Shown piece by piece: positions 53,345 through 61,264 of a stretch of 64,000 nucleotides of DNA. A program made the position numbers and the translations under genes. The notes beneath the pieces were generated by a model, which saw nothing but the letters and a program-made list of their open reading frames with translations, made no database searches and was not told where the DNA came from. Origin of the DNA: Ruegeria sp. R14_0. GTDB lineage: Bacteria; Pseudomonadota; Alphaproteobacteria; Rhodobacterales; Rhodobacteraceae. Every line of letters starts with the position of its first letter. Within the stretch, counting starts at the first letter, position 1. The stretch spans positions 1 to 64,000 of the forward strand of contig NZ_JAGHRC010000007.1 in assembly GCF_017743975.1 (NCBI RefSeq), read 5' to 3'.

Positions 53345-54651
53345 AACGCCTGTTCCCGGACTATACCTATGGCCCCGGACCGCGTCAGAACTGTTGGTGG
53401 GACGAAACAATCCCAACACCCGACTGGCCTGTCCAAAGCGGTGATCTGAGCGTCGATGTCGCCGTCATTGGCGGCGGGTTCACAGGTCTTTCGGCAGCGT
53501 TGCATCTGGCCGAGGCGGGTACATCCGTCGCAGTTTTAGAGGCCGGAACCCCAGGATGGGGGGCCTCGGGTCGCAATGGCGGGTTCTGCTGTCTCGGCGG
53601 CTCAAAGTTAGGTCAAACGGCACTGGCGCGCCGTTACGGAGACGAGGCTGCGCGGTTCTATGGGCAGGCAGAGATCGACGCGGTTCAGCTTGTGAAAGAT
53701 CTTTTGTCGCTGCATGGGATCGACGCGGATACGCATTCCAAAGGTGAAACCCAACTGGCCCATTCCGCGCGGGCGATGGAACATCTGCGGCGTGGCGCTG
53801 AGGCGACAGGCACCTTGCACGAAGCGCATGAGTTGCGTGGCCTAGGTCTTGGGGGTGCCTTTCATGGTGCCTATACAAACCCGGTTGGATTTGCCCTCAA
53901 CCCCAGAAAATACCTTTTTGGGTTGGCGCGGACGGCGCAGTCACTGGGAGTGCACGTTTACCAGAAGACGGCGGCTGAACAGATTGGCAAAACGCGGTCT
54001 GGTTTCGAGGTTCAAACCGCATCTGGCCGAGTGCGCGCCGCGAATGTGCTGATCTGTACGAATGGGTATTCCAGCGAGGACGTGCCGCCGTGGATGTCGG
54101 GGCGTTACATGCCCGCGCAGTCCACGGTTCTGGTGACTCGGCCTCTGTCGGACGCGGAGCTGCAAGCGCAGGGATGGACCTCAGAGCAGATGAGTTATGA
54201 CACCCGCAACCTGCTGCATTACTTTCGTTTGATGCCCGATCGGCGGTTCCTGTTTGGTATGCGCGGCGGCTTGCGGTCTTCGCCCGGGGCCGAAGCGGCC
54301 ATCCGTAAGACCGTGCAGCGGGATTTTCATACCATGTTCCCCCAATGGAAAGCGGTCGAAGTGACCCACATGTGGTCGGGCATGGTGTGCATGTCGCGCA
54401 AACTGACGCCCTTTGTCGGCCAGGTCCCAGACAATCCGGGCATGTTCGCTGCCTTTGCCTATCACGGGAACGGGGTGGCAATGGGAACGTATTGCGGGCG
54501 GGCTCTTGCCCAAATGGTCAGGGGTCGCGAGGCTGAGTTGCCTCTCCCGATCACGCAGGCTCCGCCACGCTTTCCCTTCGGAGGGTGGCGGCGTGTTTTG
54601 ATGCCGCCTGTTTATGCCGCCATGGCGATCGCGGACCGTTTTAGCCTTTAA
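53341..54651 (+). CDS. FAD-dependent oxidase of the PuuB/DAO family
   Basis: 436 aa. FAD-binding GGGFTGLSAALHLAEAG near residue 45 and GWGASGRNGGFC next to it, the latter typical of PuuB/OrdL-like gamma-glutamylputrescine or polyamine oxidases; the C-terminus has GNGVAMGTYCGR. No gamma-glutamylputrescine synthetase gene lies in the window, so a free polyamine, its derivative or another amine could be the substrate. Last gene of the plus-strand uptake operon, overlapping the PotI gene by four bases. Confidence 0.88.
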   Translation: MKRLFPDYTYGPGPRQNCWWDETIPTPDWPVQSGDLSVDVAVIGGGFTGLSAALHLAEAGTSVAVLEAGTPGWGASGRNGGFCCLGGSKLGQTALARRYGDEAARFYGQAEIDAVQLVKDLLSLHGIDADTHSKGETQLAHSARAMEHLRRGAEATGTLHEAHELRGLGLGGAFHGAYTNPVGFALNPRKYLFGLARTAQSLGVHVYQKTAAEQIGKTRSGFEVQTASGRVRAANVLICTNGYSSEDVPPWMSGRYMPAQSTVLVTRPLSDAELQAQGWTSEQMSYDTRNLLHYFRLMPDRRFLFGMRGGLRSSPGAEAAIRKTVQRDFHTMFPQWKAVEVTHMWSGMVCMSRKLTPFVGQVPDNPGMFAAFAYHGNGVAMGTYCGRALAQMVRGREAELPLPITQAPPRFPFGGWRRVLMPPVYAAMAIADRFSL

Positions 54652-55517
54652 AGCGCGGCGACTTCCAGTTCCAGGCTCCGCGCGTAGTCCGCCGCACCGT
54701 TTTCCATACGCCACAAGCAATAGGCCGCCATCCGCCACGCATACCACGGGCGCAATTCCCGAAACCGCGCGACCGTTTCGGGAACGCCATATGCGTTCAG
54801 AAACAGCGCTTCTTCGGTTTGGGTAAGTGGGCTGCCTCGATACAGGCACTGCATGGCAGGCGACAGGAACATCGCGATGTCCTCGCACGGATCGCCCCAC
54901 GCCGGGCATTGCCAGTCAATCAGTGTCATGCCGGTTGGCGCGACAAGGATGTTCCCGGCAACAGTGTCCGCATGGATCAGGCAGGTGTGCTTGGTTGCAG
55001 GGACATGTCCCGCAGGGCGAAGTTTGGCCACAAGAGCCCGTGTGTCCGACGTACACGCGTTCAGAATCTGTTCTGCGTGGTCGGCCAAATCCGCACTGCC
55101 ATTGCATCCCTTCGGCGCTTGGATCCGTAGCTCGAGTTCATGCAAACTGCGCAGCAATGTGGCGACGCCTTCGGGGTTTTTGCGCCAGGGCGATCCGGGG
55201 GCGTGATCGTAAAACACCCAATGGCCGCTCTTGTGCGCGCCGGCTGCGCGCAGGCGCGGCACAAAACCGGTGGGTTCAAGCGCGCGGAGGCATTCTGCTT
55301 CTAGTTCGGGGTCGTTGCGAAACAACGGATTGCGCGGTGTCGCACGGTACAGTTTCAGCACCTTGTCGCCGCCGCCGCCCAGCACTTTCCAGACCTGATT
55401 GGTGCGCCCGCCGTATAATATCTGAAACGCGACGCCGGGGCCGACAAGGTCCCGGTCACGCAGGTCGTCAACCAGATCAGAAGGAGGATAGGTTGTGGCA
55501 GGCAGGAGGGTCACCAA
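54648..55517 (-). CDS. Aminoglycoside phosphotransferase (APH/choline kinase) fold protein
   Basis: 289 aa. Kinase-like small-molecule phosphotransferase: the catalytic loop CLIHADTVAGNIL (HxD-x4-N type) and metal motif LIDWQ are visible, with KVLKLY as the ATP lysine. Choline/ethanolamine kinase-like activity is one option; the substrate is unknown. It is not evidence of antibiotic resistance. It converges on the polyamine operon, overlapping by four bases. Confidence 0.8.
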   Translation of the reverse strand: MVTLLPATTYPPSDLVDDLRDRDLVGPGVAFQILYGGRTNQVWKVLGGGGDKVLKLYRATPRNPLFRNDPELEAECLRALEPTGFVPRLRAAGAHKSGHWVFYDHAPGSPWRKNPEGVATLLRSLHELELRIQAPKGCNGSADLADHAEQILNACTSDTRALVAKLRPAGHVPATKHTCLIHADTVAGNILVAPTGMTLIDWQCPAWGDPCEDIAMFLSPAMQCLYRGSPLTQTEEALFLNAYGVPETVARFRELRPWYAWRMAAYCLWRMENGAADYARSLELEVAAL

Positions 55518-55574
55518 TGCAGTTAGCGAGTCGATTTCGCCAAGCTTTGGACTGTCCCGCCCGCCAGATCAAGT

Positions 55575-56234
55575 TCAGGATCTGACCCCTGTGACAGCCG
55601 ATGCGTCAACAACCTGTCCGCTTTCCAGTGTCAGCATCACTTTGTTGTCGGAAATCTGCGCTTCGACGACGTGGTTGTAGGCTGAAGCCAATTCTTCGGA
55701 CAACAGCTTGTCGCCATCAAAGCTCTCCAACGTGGCCGAATAACTCCCGGCTGGCAGCGGCTGCCCGTCGCTGCCTGTTCCCGCCCAGATCATTTTCTGG
55801 TCGGTTTTGGGCACAGAAATTCGGTCGATGATTGCGCCTTCGCTGTCGCGGATAACCATGACCGCCTTGTCCGCTGCCGGGTCGGGCTTGGCAAACAGGG
55901 TCACGGGCGCACCTGCGAATCTGAACGCTGAAGGAGTGCGCACGTCCATTCCGACCCACTTGCCGAGTTTGTCCAGATTTCCGCCCCCCAGAGCCTGACC
56001 AAGCGCCGATAACAAGTCGTTGGTTTGAACCTGTTGTTCTACCATCGAGAATTGCGCCAGTTGCGATGCGTATTCCGATGCGTCCAGGGGCTTGAGAGGA
56101 TCCTGATTCTGCGCCTGTACCGTCAGCATTTTCAGGAAAGTTTCAAAATCTGAAGCCAGACCAGTGGTTTTTTCCCCGTTTGAACTTTGGTTCGGGGCGG
56201 GTGTCGCGGTGTTGGATTGGGTCGGGGAAATCAT
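55575..56234 (-). CDS. flgD: Flagellar hook assembly (capping) protein
   Basis: 219 aa. FlgD N-terminal core: FETFLKMLTVQAQNQDPLKPLDASEYASQLAQFSMVEQQVQTNDLL, then a FlgD Ig-like and tudor-like region. It caps the growing hook. ATG 56234 has GAGGG 8 bases upstream; a GTG at 56240 would overlap the fliK stop. Partner of the hook-length ruler FliK encoded just before. Confidence 0.93.
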   Translation of the reverse strand: MISPTQSNTATPAPNQSSNGEKTTGLASDFETFLKMLTVQAQNQDPLKPLDASEYASQLAQFSMVEQQVQTNDLLSALGQALGGGNLDKLGKWVGMDVRTPSAFRFAGAPVTLFAKPDPAADKAVMVIRDSEGAIIDRISVPKTDQKMIWAGTGSDGQPLPAGSYSATLESFDGDKLLSEELASAYNHVVEAQISDNKVMLTLESGQVVDASAVTGVRS

Positions 56235-56236
56235 TG

Positions 56237-57415
56237 TCACACCCTCATGTCGATGCGGCCGACAAGGCCGGTTCTGGTTACAGGTTCCACAAGAGCTGTC
56301 GGGTCGGCCAGTTGGGCTGCGCCGCCGAGCGGCCTGTTTTCCTGATCCGCTCGGTCATGGCTGTCCCCCGAAGAGGTGCCGAGGTCGAAGGACAAATCAC
56401 CCAGCCCGAAATTCCTGAACTCCTCTTCCAGAACCGACAGGTGTCGGCGCATCATGTCCAACGTCTCGGGGCGTTCGGCTGAAATCGTCAGATGTACCCC
56501 GTCATCGCGACCGTTCAGAACGATGGATACGCGTCCCAGCTCTTCGGGGTTCAAGGCAATCTCGACCGTGCCGGAGTTTGGCTGAGCCGTGACTACCGCC
56601 GCCATTTGCCCGGCGACCGCGCGGGCCACCTCGGCGCGAGCGGTAGGTGTCATATTGTGAATCGCAGGTGAGGTCTCTCGACCGGTCGAAACGGGTGCTT
56701 CGGTCCTGAGCGGCGTGATCTCTTCGACGTCCAAACCGGCGTTCCGATCACCCTGAATGCTCGGTTTTTCGGACGCGAACAGCTGCATCTGCGCGATGCT
56801 GGGTACGCGTTCTGTTTTCGGTGCCTGTTGGCGTTCAATTTGAGCGGCTGCGGATTGATCTGCGGTGTGCGGGCGTCGAGGCGAGCGCCGGGTCAAATCG
56901 GCGGCTTCTTTCGTTTGACGTTCGGTCGTGCGGGGCACCACAGATGCCACTTCGGCCTTTGGCGAGTCAGGAGTGGTCTCTCGAGGCTGATGTGCGGGCA
57001 TATCATTCGCCAAAGCCCGTGTGGATTGGCGTTTCTCCGCTGCCTGGGCGAGCTCCAAGACCTGCGGCGCTTGATCGCGAGCAACAGGAGCGGTGACCAG
57101 TATGGGAGTGGGCTCGGGGTCGGTCTTTGGAACCGATTTTTCAGGATCGTTCCGCGGCGGAATCTGTTCGGCCAGTTCAGGAGCGGCATCAGCCTCGTCC
57201 GATTCGGGCTCTGACATGGCGTCTGTTTCGGCCTCAACCTCCGGTTCGGCTTCAGCAATATTCAGCCCTATGCGCGGGTCCTTGCTGTCATCACTGTTCT
57301 GATCAAGCACGGCCGCGAATGCCATGCCGGTATCGTCCCCCGACTCAGAACTGCTGTCTTGAGATTTGGGAATGGCGGTCGGCGAGGATGTCACCACTGA
57401 AAGAGTGTTGGGCAT
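56237..57415 (-). CDS. fliK: Flagellar hook-length control protein
   Basis: 392 aa. Long low-complexity Pro/Glu/Ala/Thr region (1-260), the ruler part, then the conserved C-terminal domain with SGTVEIALNPEELGRVSIVL, VHLTISAERPETLDMMRRHLSVLEEEFRNFGL. It measures hook length and switches export specificity. It is divergent from the rod-binding gene and ends 2 bases before flgD starts. Confidence 0.9.
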   Translation of the reverse strand: MPNTLSVVTSSPTAIPKSQDSSSESGDDTGMAFAAVLDQNSDDSKDPRIGLNIAEAEPEVEAETDAMSEPESDEADAAPELAEQIPPRNDPEKSVPKTDPEPTPILVTAPVARDQAPQVLELAQAAEKRQSTRALANDMPAHQPRETTPDSPKAEVASVVPRTTERQTKEAADLTRRSPRRPHTADQSAAAQIERQQAPKTERVPSIAQMQLFASEKPSIQGDRNAGLDVEEITPLRTEAPVSTGRETSPAIHNMTPTARAEVARAVAGQMAAVVTAQPNSGTVEIALNPEELGRVSIVLNGRDDGVHLTISAERPETLDMMRRHLSVLEEEFRNFGLGDLSFDLGTSSGDSHDRADQENRPLGGAAQLADPTALVEPVTRTGLVGRIDMRV

Positions 57416-57526
57416 TTTGCTCCGGCTCCGATTGTGTGACCGGATAATTGCCCGCAGGAAGTTACGTTTATTTTAACCGCTTTCTTCTTTGATCGTGAAA
57501 GTTCGATGCAATTTTCGGAGAAAGCG

Positions 57527-57814
57527 ATGAAGGTTTCAGCGCCCATACCAACGCCTCAACAATCGGCGTATTCACAGAAACTGCGGGCCGCTGCTGTTGA
57601 GCTTGAGGCCGCGTTTCTGGGTGAGATGTTGAAATCCGCCGGGTTGGGTCAGGCCCGCCAATCCTTTGGCGGCGGTGCAGGCGAGGACCAGTTTGCGTCT
57701 TTTCTAGTGCAGCATCAGGCCCGCGCGTTGGCCCAGTCCGGCGGGGTCGGCCTGTCCGAAATCCTGTTTCAATCCATGATGGAGAAAGCCAATGCCGACG
57801 ACACCGGAAACTAG
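57527..57814 (+). CDS. Rod-binding protein (FlgJ N-terminal type)
   Basis: 95 aa from ATG 57527, preceded by CGGAG. Single rod-binding domain with LRAAAVELEAAFLGEMLKSAG and GGGAGEDQFASFLVQHQARAL. The muramidase half of enteric FlgJ is absent, as is usual in alphaproteobacteria. It probably caps the flagellar rod during assembly. Overlaps the FlgN-like gene by 23 bases. Confidence 0.86.
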   Translation: MKVSAPIPTPQQSAYSQKLRAAAVELEAAFLGEMLKSAGLGQARQSFGGGAGEDQFASFLVQHQARALAQSGGVGLSEILFQSMMEKANADDTGN

Positions 57815-58151
57815 TCTTGTAAAGTCCCTTGAAGAGGTTCTGGATCTTGAGCGAACTGCGCTGGTTGAGGGCGATCTGGACCGCCTGCACCACACGGCAC
57901 CAGAAAAGGAAAAACTGATTGGTGCACTCAACGATCTTGAGGTCTTGGACAGTGACGAGTTGATACGCCTGCAGAAAAAAGTCGAGCGGAACCAGGCCCT
58001 GCTCAACAGTGCGGCCGAAGGGATTCGCGCTGTCGCCGATCGCATGGCCGAACTTCGGCGCGTGCGACAGGAATTCAGCACCTATGGCGCCGACGGCCAA
58101 CGCAGCGGATACGCCGTCAGGCATCATGCAAAACTGGAAAAGCGGGCGTAG
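57792..58151 (+). CDS. FlgN-like flagellar export chaperone
   Basis: 119 aa, mostly helical with heptad character. TSLVKSLEEVLDLERTALVEGDLDRLHHTAPEKEKLIGALNDLE resembles FlgN, the chaperone of the hook-filament junction proteins FlgK/FlgL. Assigned by size, helix pattern and flagellar context. Confidence 0.72.
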   Translation: MPTTPETSLVKSLEEVLDLERTALVEGDLDRLHHTAPEKEKLIGALNDLEVLDSDELIRLQKKVERNQALLNSAAEGIRAVADRMAELRRVRQEFSTYGADGQRSGYAVRHHAKLEKRA

Positions 58152-58233
58152 CTACAGGTTTGATTCAAATCCTAAACTTCTGACTTTCGCGCTTTAGCAC
58201 TCCGTTAGGGGATCAAGGTCAAAAGTGTTCGTG

Positions 58234-58251
58234 CACCTGAAACAGCAGGTG
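58234..58251 (+). promoter_or_regulatory. Hairpin in the flagellin 5' leader
   Basis: Perfect 6-bp stem CACCTG / CAGGTG with a 6-base loop, 110 bases before the flagellin start. The 209-base region between the FlgN-like stop and the flagellin ATG is long for this genome. In Caulobacter FlbT acts on the fljK 5' leader; flbT is encoded just downstream here, so this hairpin is a candidate target. Confidence 0.4.
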
Positions 58252-58360
58252 GCGCGAACAGCCCGACGGCGGATCGCACCGATCAGAAAGACGTGAAAGC
58301 CCGCACAAGTGGCGGGGTGAGCATGGGCGCAAAAGGCCCGAACGGAAAAGGATGACAGAT

Positions 58361-59572
58361 ATGTCCAGCATTCTGACAAACAATGGCGCAATGGTTGCGC
58401 TGCAAACACTCAAGTCGGTCAACAAAGATCTCGGCGCGACCCGAAACGCGATCTCGACGGGTAAGGACGTTGCAACTGCCAAAGACAACTCGGCTGTTTG
58501 GGCGATCTCCAAGGTCATGGAATCGGATGTCAAAGGTTTCAATGCGATCAAGGACAGCCTGGCACTGGGCGAATCCACCGTGGCGGTTGCGCGTAACGCC
58601 TCCGAAACGGTTACCGATCTGCTGTCTCAGATGAAAAGCAAGATCGTTGCGGCGCAGGAAGACAACGTAGATCGCGACAAGATCAACGACGATGTCACTG
58701 CATTGAAGGATCAGATCAACTCGGTGGTGAATGCCGCGCAATTCAACGGCTTGAATCTGGTCGACGGGTCAGCCGGGTCCGCGTCGATCCTTGCGTCGCT
58801 TGACCGGGACAGTTCTGGCAACGTGACGGCGTCTTCCATCACCGTTGCGGGTCAGAACCTTTCGACCGGTGGTTACACCGCGGCTCAGGTCTTTGACGGG
58901 TCGACCGGCTCTTCCACCGGCAATGACCGCGTTGGCGCAACGATTGACAACGGTGCAACCTCGGCAACCGCGCTGGTGACCGATGAATCCAGCGGTGCAT
59001 TCGCTGCGGGCGACAAGGTTGTCGTAGCGATCGACGATCAGGTCGTATCCTACACGGTTTCCGCAACGGATGCGGCCGCCGCTACAACCGGTGACATCGT
59101 TGCAGTGGGTCTGAAGGCGAAGATTGAGGAACTGGGTATCAACGGTCTGACCGTCGATTATGACTCGGGCACCGCAGGCACCTTGTCTGTTGCCAACGCC
59201 ACCGGCACTGACATCTCGTTCTCGGCTCAGTACGTAAACGCGGGTTCGGGTGGTCTTGGTGCGTTGACCGGTATTGATGTTTCGACTGGTGCAGGGGCAA
59301 CTGCGGCGCTTGCCACAATCGAAACGCTGATCGACACGTCGATCGACGCTTCGGCCGCTTTCGGTTCTTCGCAGGGCCGGATCGAGACGCAGAAAGAGTT
59401 CATTTCGAACCTGGCGGACTCGTTCAAATCGGGCATCGGCTCTTTGGTTGATGCGGATATGGAAGAGACCTCGGCGCGTCTACAGGCCCTTCAGGTTCAG
59501 CAGCAGCTGGCGACCCAGTCGCTGTCGATCGCCAACCAGGCACCGCAGTCGATCCTGTCACTGTTCCGCTAA
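58361..59572 (+). CDS. Flagellin
   Basis: 403 aa. ATG 58361 (MSSILTNNGAMVALQTL) is used; ATG 58352 is too close to the AAAGGA site. Conserved N-terminal D0/D1 (1-140: STGKDVATAKDNSAVWAISKVMESDVKGFNAI) and C-terminal D1/D0 (about 320-403, ending ANQAPQSILSLFR), with a long Ala/Thr/Ser/Gly-rich middle (about 140-320). This exposed part makes it longer than the roughly 280-residue flagellins of many relatives. No Cys was seen. Followed by a GC-rich GCAA tetraloop hairpin. Confidence 0.95.
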   Translation: MSSILTNNGAMVALQTLKSVNKDLGATRNAISTGKDVATAKDNSAVWAISKVMESDVKGFNAIKDSLALGESTVAVARNASETVTDLLSQMKSKIVAAQEDNVDRDKINDDVTALKDQINSVVNAAQFNGLNLVDGSAGSASILASLDRDSSGNVTASSITVAGQNLSTGGYTAAQVFDGSTGSSTGNDRVGATIDNGATSATALVTDESSGAFAAGDKVVVAIDDQVVSYTVSATDAAAATTGDIVAVGLKAKIEELGINGLTVDYDSGTAGTLSVANATGTDISFSAQYVNAGSGGLGALTGIDVSTGAGATAALATIETLIDTSIDASAAFGSSQGRIETQKEFISNLADSFKSGIGSLVDADMEETSARLQALQVQQQLATQSLSIANQAPQSILSLFR

Positions 59573-59586
59573 GTTATGGAACCCGG

Positions 59587-59610
59587 TCGGGGCGCGGCAA
59601 CGCGCCCCGA
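59587..59610 (+). terminator. Tetraloop hairpin after flagellin
   Basis: Perfect 10-bp stem TCGGGGCGCG / CGCGCCCCGA closed by a GCAA (GNRA) tetraloop. No T-run follows, so it may protect the flagellin mRNA 3' end or reduce read-through to flaF rather than stop all transcription. Confidence 0.6.
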
Positions 59611-59649
59611 TATTGACCGCCAAGTGGCGGATTACTGGAAGGATTTCAC

Positions 59650-60024
59650 GTGACACCGCAAGCTATTGCCCAGCGCGCCTATGCACAGACCGCCGCACCG
59701 ACGCGCACCCCGCGCGATACAGAATATGAAGCGATTTCCAAGATTACCCACAGGCTCAAAGCCGCCGCTGCCCGGCAAGCGGCAGATTTTGGCGGGTTCG
59801 TTCAGGCCCTGCACGAAAACCGCCGTCTGTGGACCGTTTTGGCCAGTGGAGTAACCGATTCCGAAAACGGTCTGCCCAACGATTTGCGGGCCCGCATTTT
59901 CTATCTGGCCGAATTTACCGAACAGCACAGCAGTCAGGTTCTTGGGAATAAGGCCTCGGTTGAACCGCTGCTTGAGATCAACATGGCGGTTCTGCGTGGT
60001 CTGCGACAGATGGGGGCCACGTAA
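59650..60024 (+). CDS. flaF: Flagellar biosynthesis regulator FlaF
   Basis: 124 aa, GTG start with GGAAGGA upstream. FlaF family: EYEAISKITHRLKAAA, FVQALHENRRLWTVLASGVTDSENGLPNDLRARIFYLAEFTEQHS. FlaF acts with FlbT in flagellin synthesis and secretion in alphaproteobacteria. The last base of its stop codon is the first base of the flbT start. Confidence 0.93.
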   Translation: MTPQAIAQRAYAQTAAPTRTPRDTEYEAISKITHRLKAAAARQAADFGGFVQALHENRRLWTVLASGVTDSENGLPNDLRARIFYLAEFTEQHSSQVLGNKASVEPLLEINMAVLRGLRQMGAT

Positions 60025-60425
60025 TGGCAGGATTGGTGCTGAAACTGGCCCCGAAAGAGAGGGTTCTGATCAACGGTGTGGTCGTGGAAAACGGGGACCG
60101 CCGCAGCCGGTTCTCGATCATGACGCCCGAGGCAAATGTCTTGCGTCTGCGGGACGCGATTCACCCTGAAGAAGTGAATACGCCGGTTCGGCGCGTTTGC
60201 TATGCCACGCAACTTGTCTTGTCAGGCGACACAGAGCCAGACCGCGCCCGCCAACAATTGTTGCGCCGGGTCGAGGAACTGAGCCAGGTTTTCACGGATG
60301 CCGACAGTCGTCGCGTGCTGGCCGAAGCGACCGAAGCTCTGCTGGATGAGCAGTTCTACAAATGCCTCAAGGCCTTGCGTGCACTGCTGCCGCGCGAAGA
60401 ACGCCTGATGGCTTATCAACAATGA
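60024..60425 (+). CDS. flbT: Flagellar biosynthesis repressor FlbT
   Basis: 133 aa. LVLKLAPKERVLINGVVVENGDRRSRFSI and the following LRLRDAIHPEEVNTPVRRVCYATQLVLSG are FlbT signatures. It controls flagellin mRNA after transcription, by binding its leader in Caulobacter. Coupled to flaF and to the DUF1217 gene by overlaps. Confidence 0.94.
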   Translation: MAGLVLKLAPKERVLINGVVVENGDRRSRFSIMTPEANVLRLRDAIHPEEVNTPVRRVCYATQLVLSGDTEPDRARQQLLRRVEELSQVFTDADSRRVLAEATEALLDEQFYKCLKALRALLPREERLMAYQQ

Positions 60426-61213
60426 CGTTCCAACCGGTCATACCGTCCGGCGGGCTGGTTGGCTGGCGGTTTCTGCAACGGACCTATGACGCGCAACTGG
60501 AGAGTTTCTCGACCTCTGCGGTCAACAAGCGGGACAGCGAGTATTTTCTGGAGAACATAAAAAAGGTTCAGACAGCCGAAGACCTGGTATCAGATCGCCG
60601 GTTGCTGCAGGTCGCGCTGGGGGCCTTTGGGTTAGAGGGCGATCTGGATAACCGCTTTTTCATCCAGAAAATCCTGTCCGATGGAACCAAGGCGGAGGAC
60701 GCGCTGTCGAACCGCTTGTCCGATAAACGATACCGTCAGTTCTCGGATGCGTTTGGGTTCGGGCCGGGCGAAGTACGCAAAACCGGACTGATCACCAATA
60801 TGGAAGAGATTGCGCGAGACAACGTGGTGTCGCGGTTCGAAGTTGCTGTGGGTGAGACAGATGAAACCATGCGTATCTCGCTCTATGCCCAGCACGCGCT
60901 GAGCGATCTTGCCGCAAAAGGGGGCAGCAAGGACACCAAATGGTTCGACTTGATGAGCTTGCCGCCGCTGCGGCGCATGATGGAGACTGCGTTAGGCTTG
61001 CCCACGAGTTTCGGTCAACTGAATATCGACAGGCAGCTTGAGGTGTTCAAGGATCGGTTGTCCGGTTTGACGGGATCCGATGATTTGGCCCAGTTCAACG
61101 ACAAAGCCGCCAGAGAGCAGCTAACGGATCAATTCCTGGCCCGAAGCCAGATTGCTCAGCTTGAAAACGTGGTGTCACCCGCACAAACCGCACTGATCCT
61201 TCTGGGCGGCTAA
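60422..61213 (+). CDS. DUF1217 flagellar-cluster protein
   Basis: 263 aa from ATG 60422, overlapping the flbT stop by four bases. Mostly helical: AVNKRDSEYFLENIKKVQTAEDLVSDRRLLQVALGAFGLEGDLDNRFFIQKIL. DUF1217 proteins occur in alphaproteobacterial flagellar loci; the exact part in the organelle is unknown. Convergent with the cyclase gene. Confidence 0.83.
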   Translation: MTFQPVIPSGGLVGWRFLQRTYDAQLESFSTSAVNKRDSEYFLENIKKVQTAEDLVSDRRLLQVALGAFGLEGDLDNRFFIQKILSDGTKAEDALSNRLSDKRYRQFSDAFGFGPGEVRKTGLITNMEEIARDNVVSRFEVAVGETDETMRISLYAQHALSDLAAKGGSKDTKWFDLMSLPPLRRMMETALGLPTSFGQLNIDRQLEVFKDRLSGLTGSDDLAQFNDKAAREQLTDQFLARSQIAQLENVVSPAQTALILLGG

Positions 61214-61264
61214 GTTGCACGGGTGAGGCTCTGACAAAAGCCACACGGCAATAAAACTCGGGTC

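Noticed and set aside
54648..55517. Antibiotic resistance gene (aminoglycoside phosphotransferase)
   Set aside because: The fold is shared by choline/ethanolamine and other small-molecule kinases; nothing in the sequence or context points to antibiotics.
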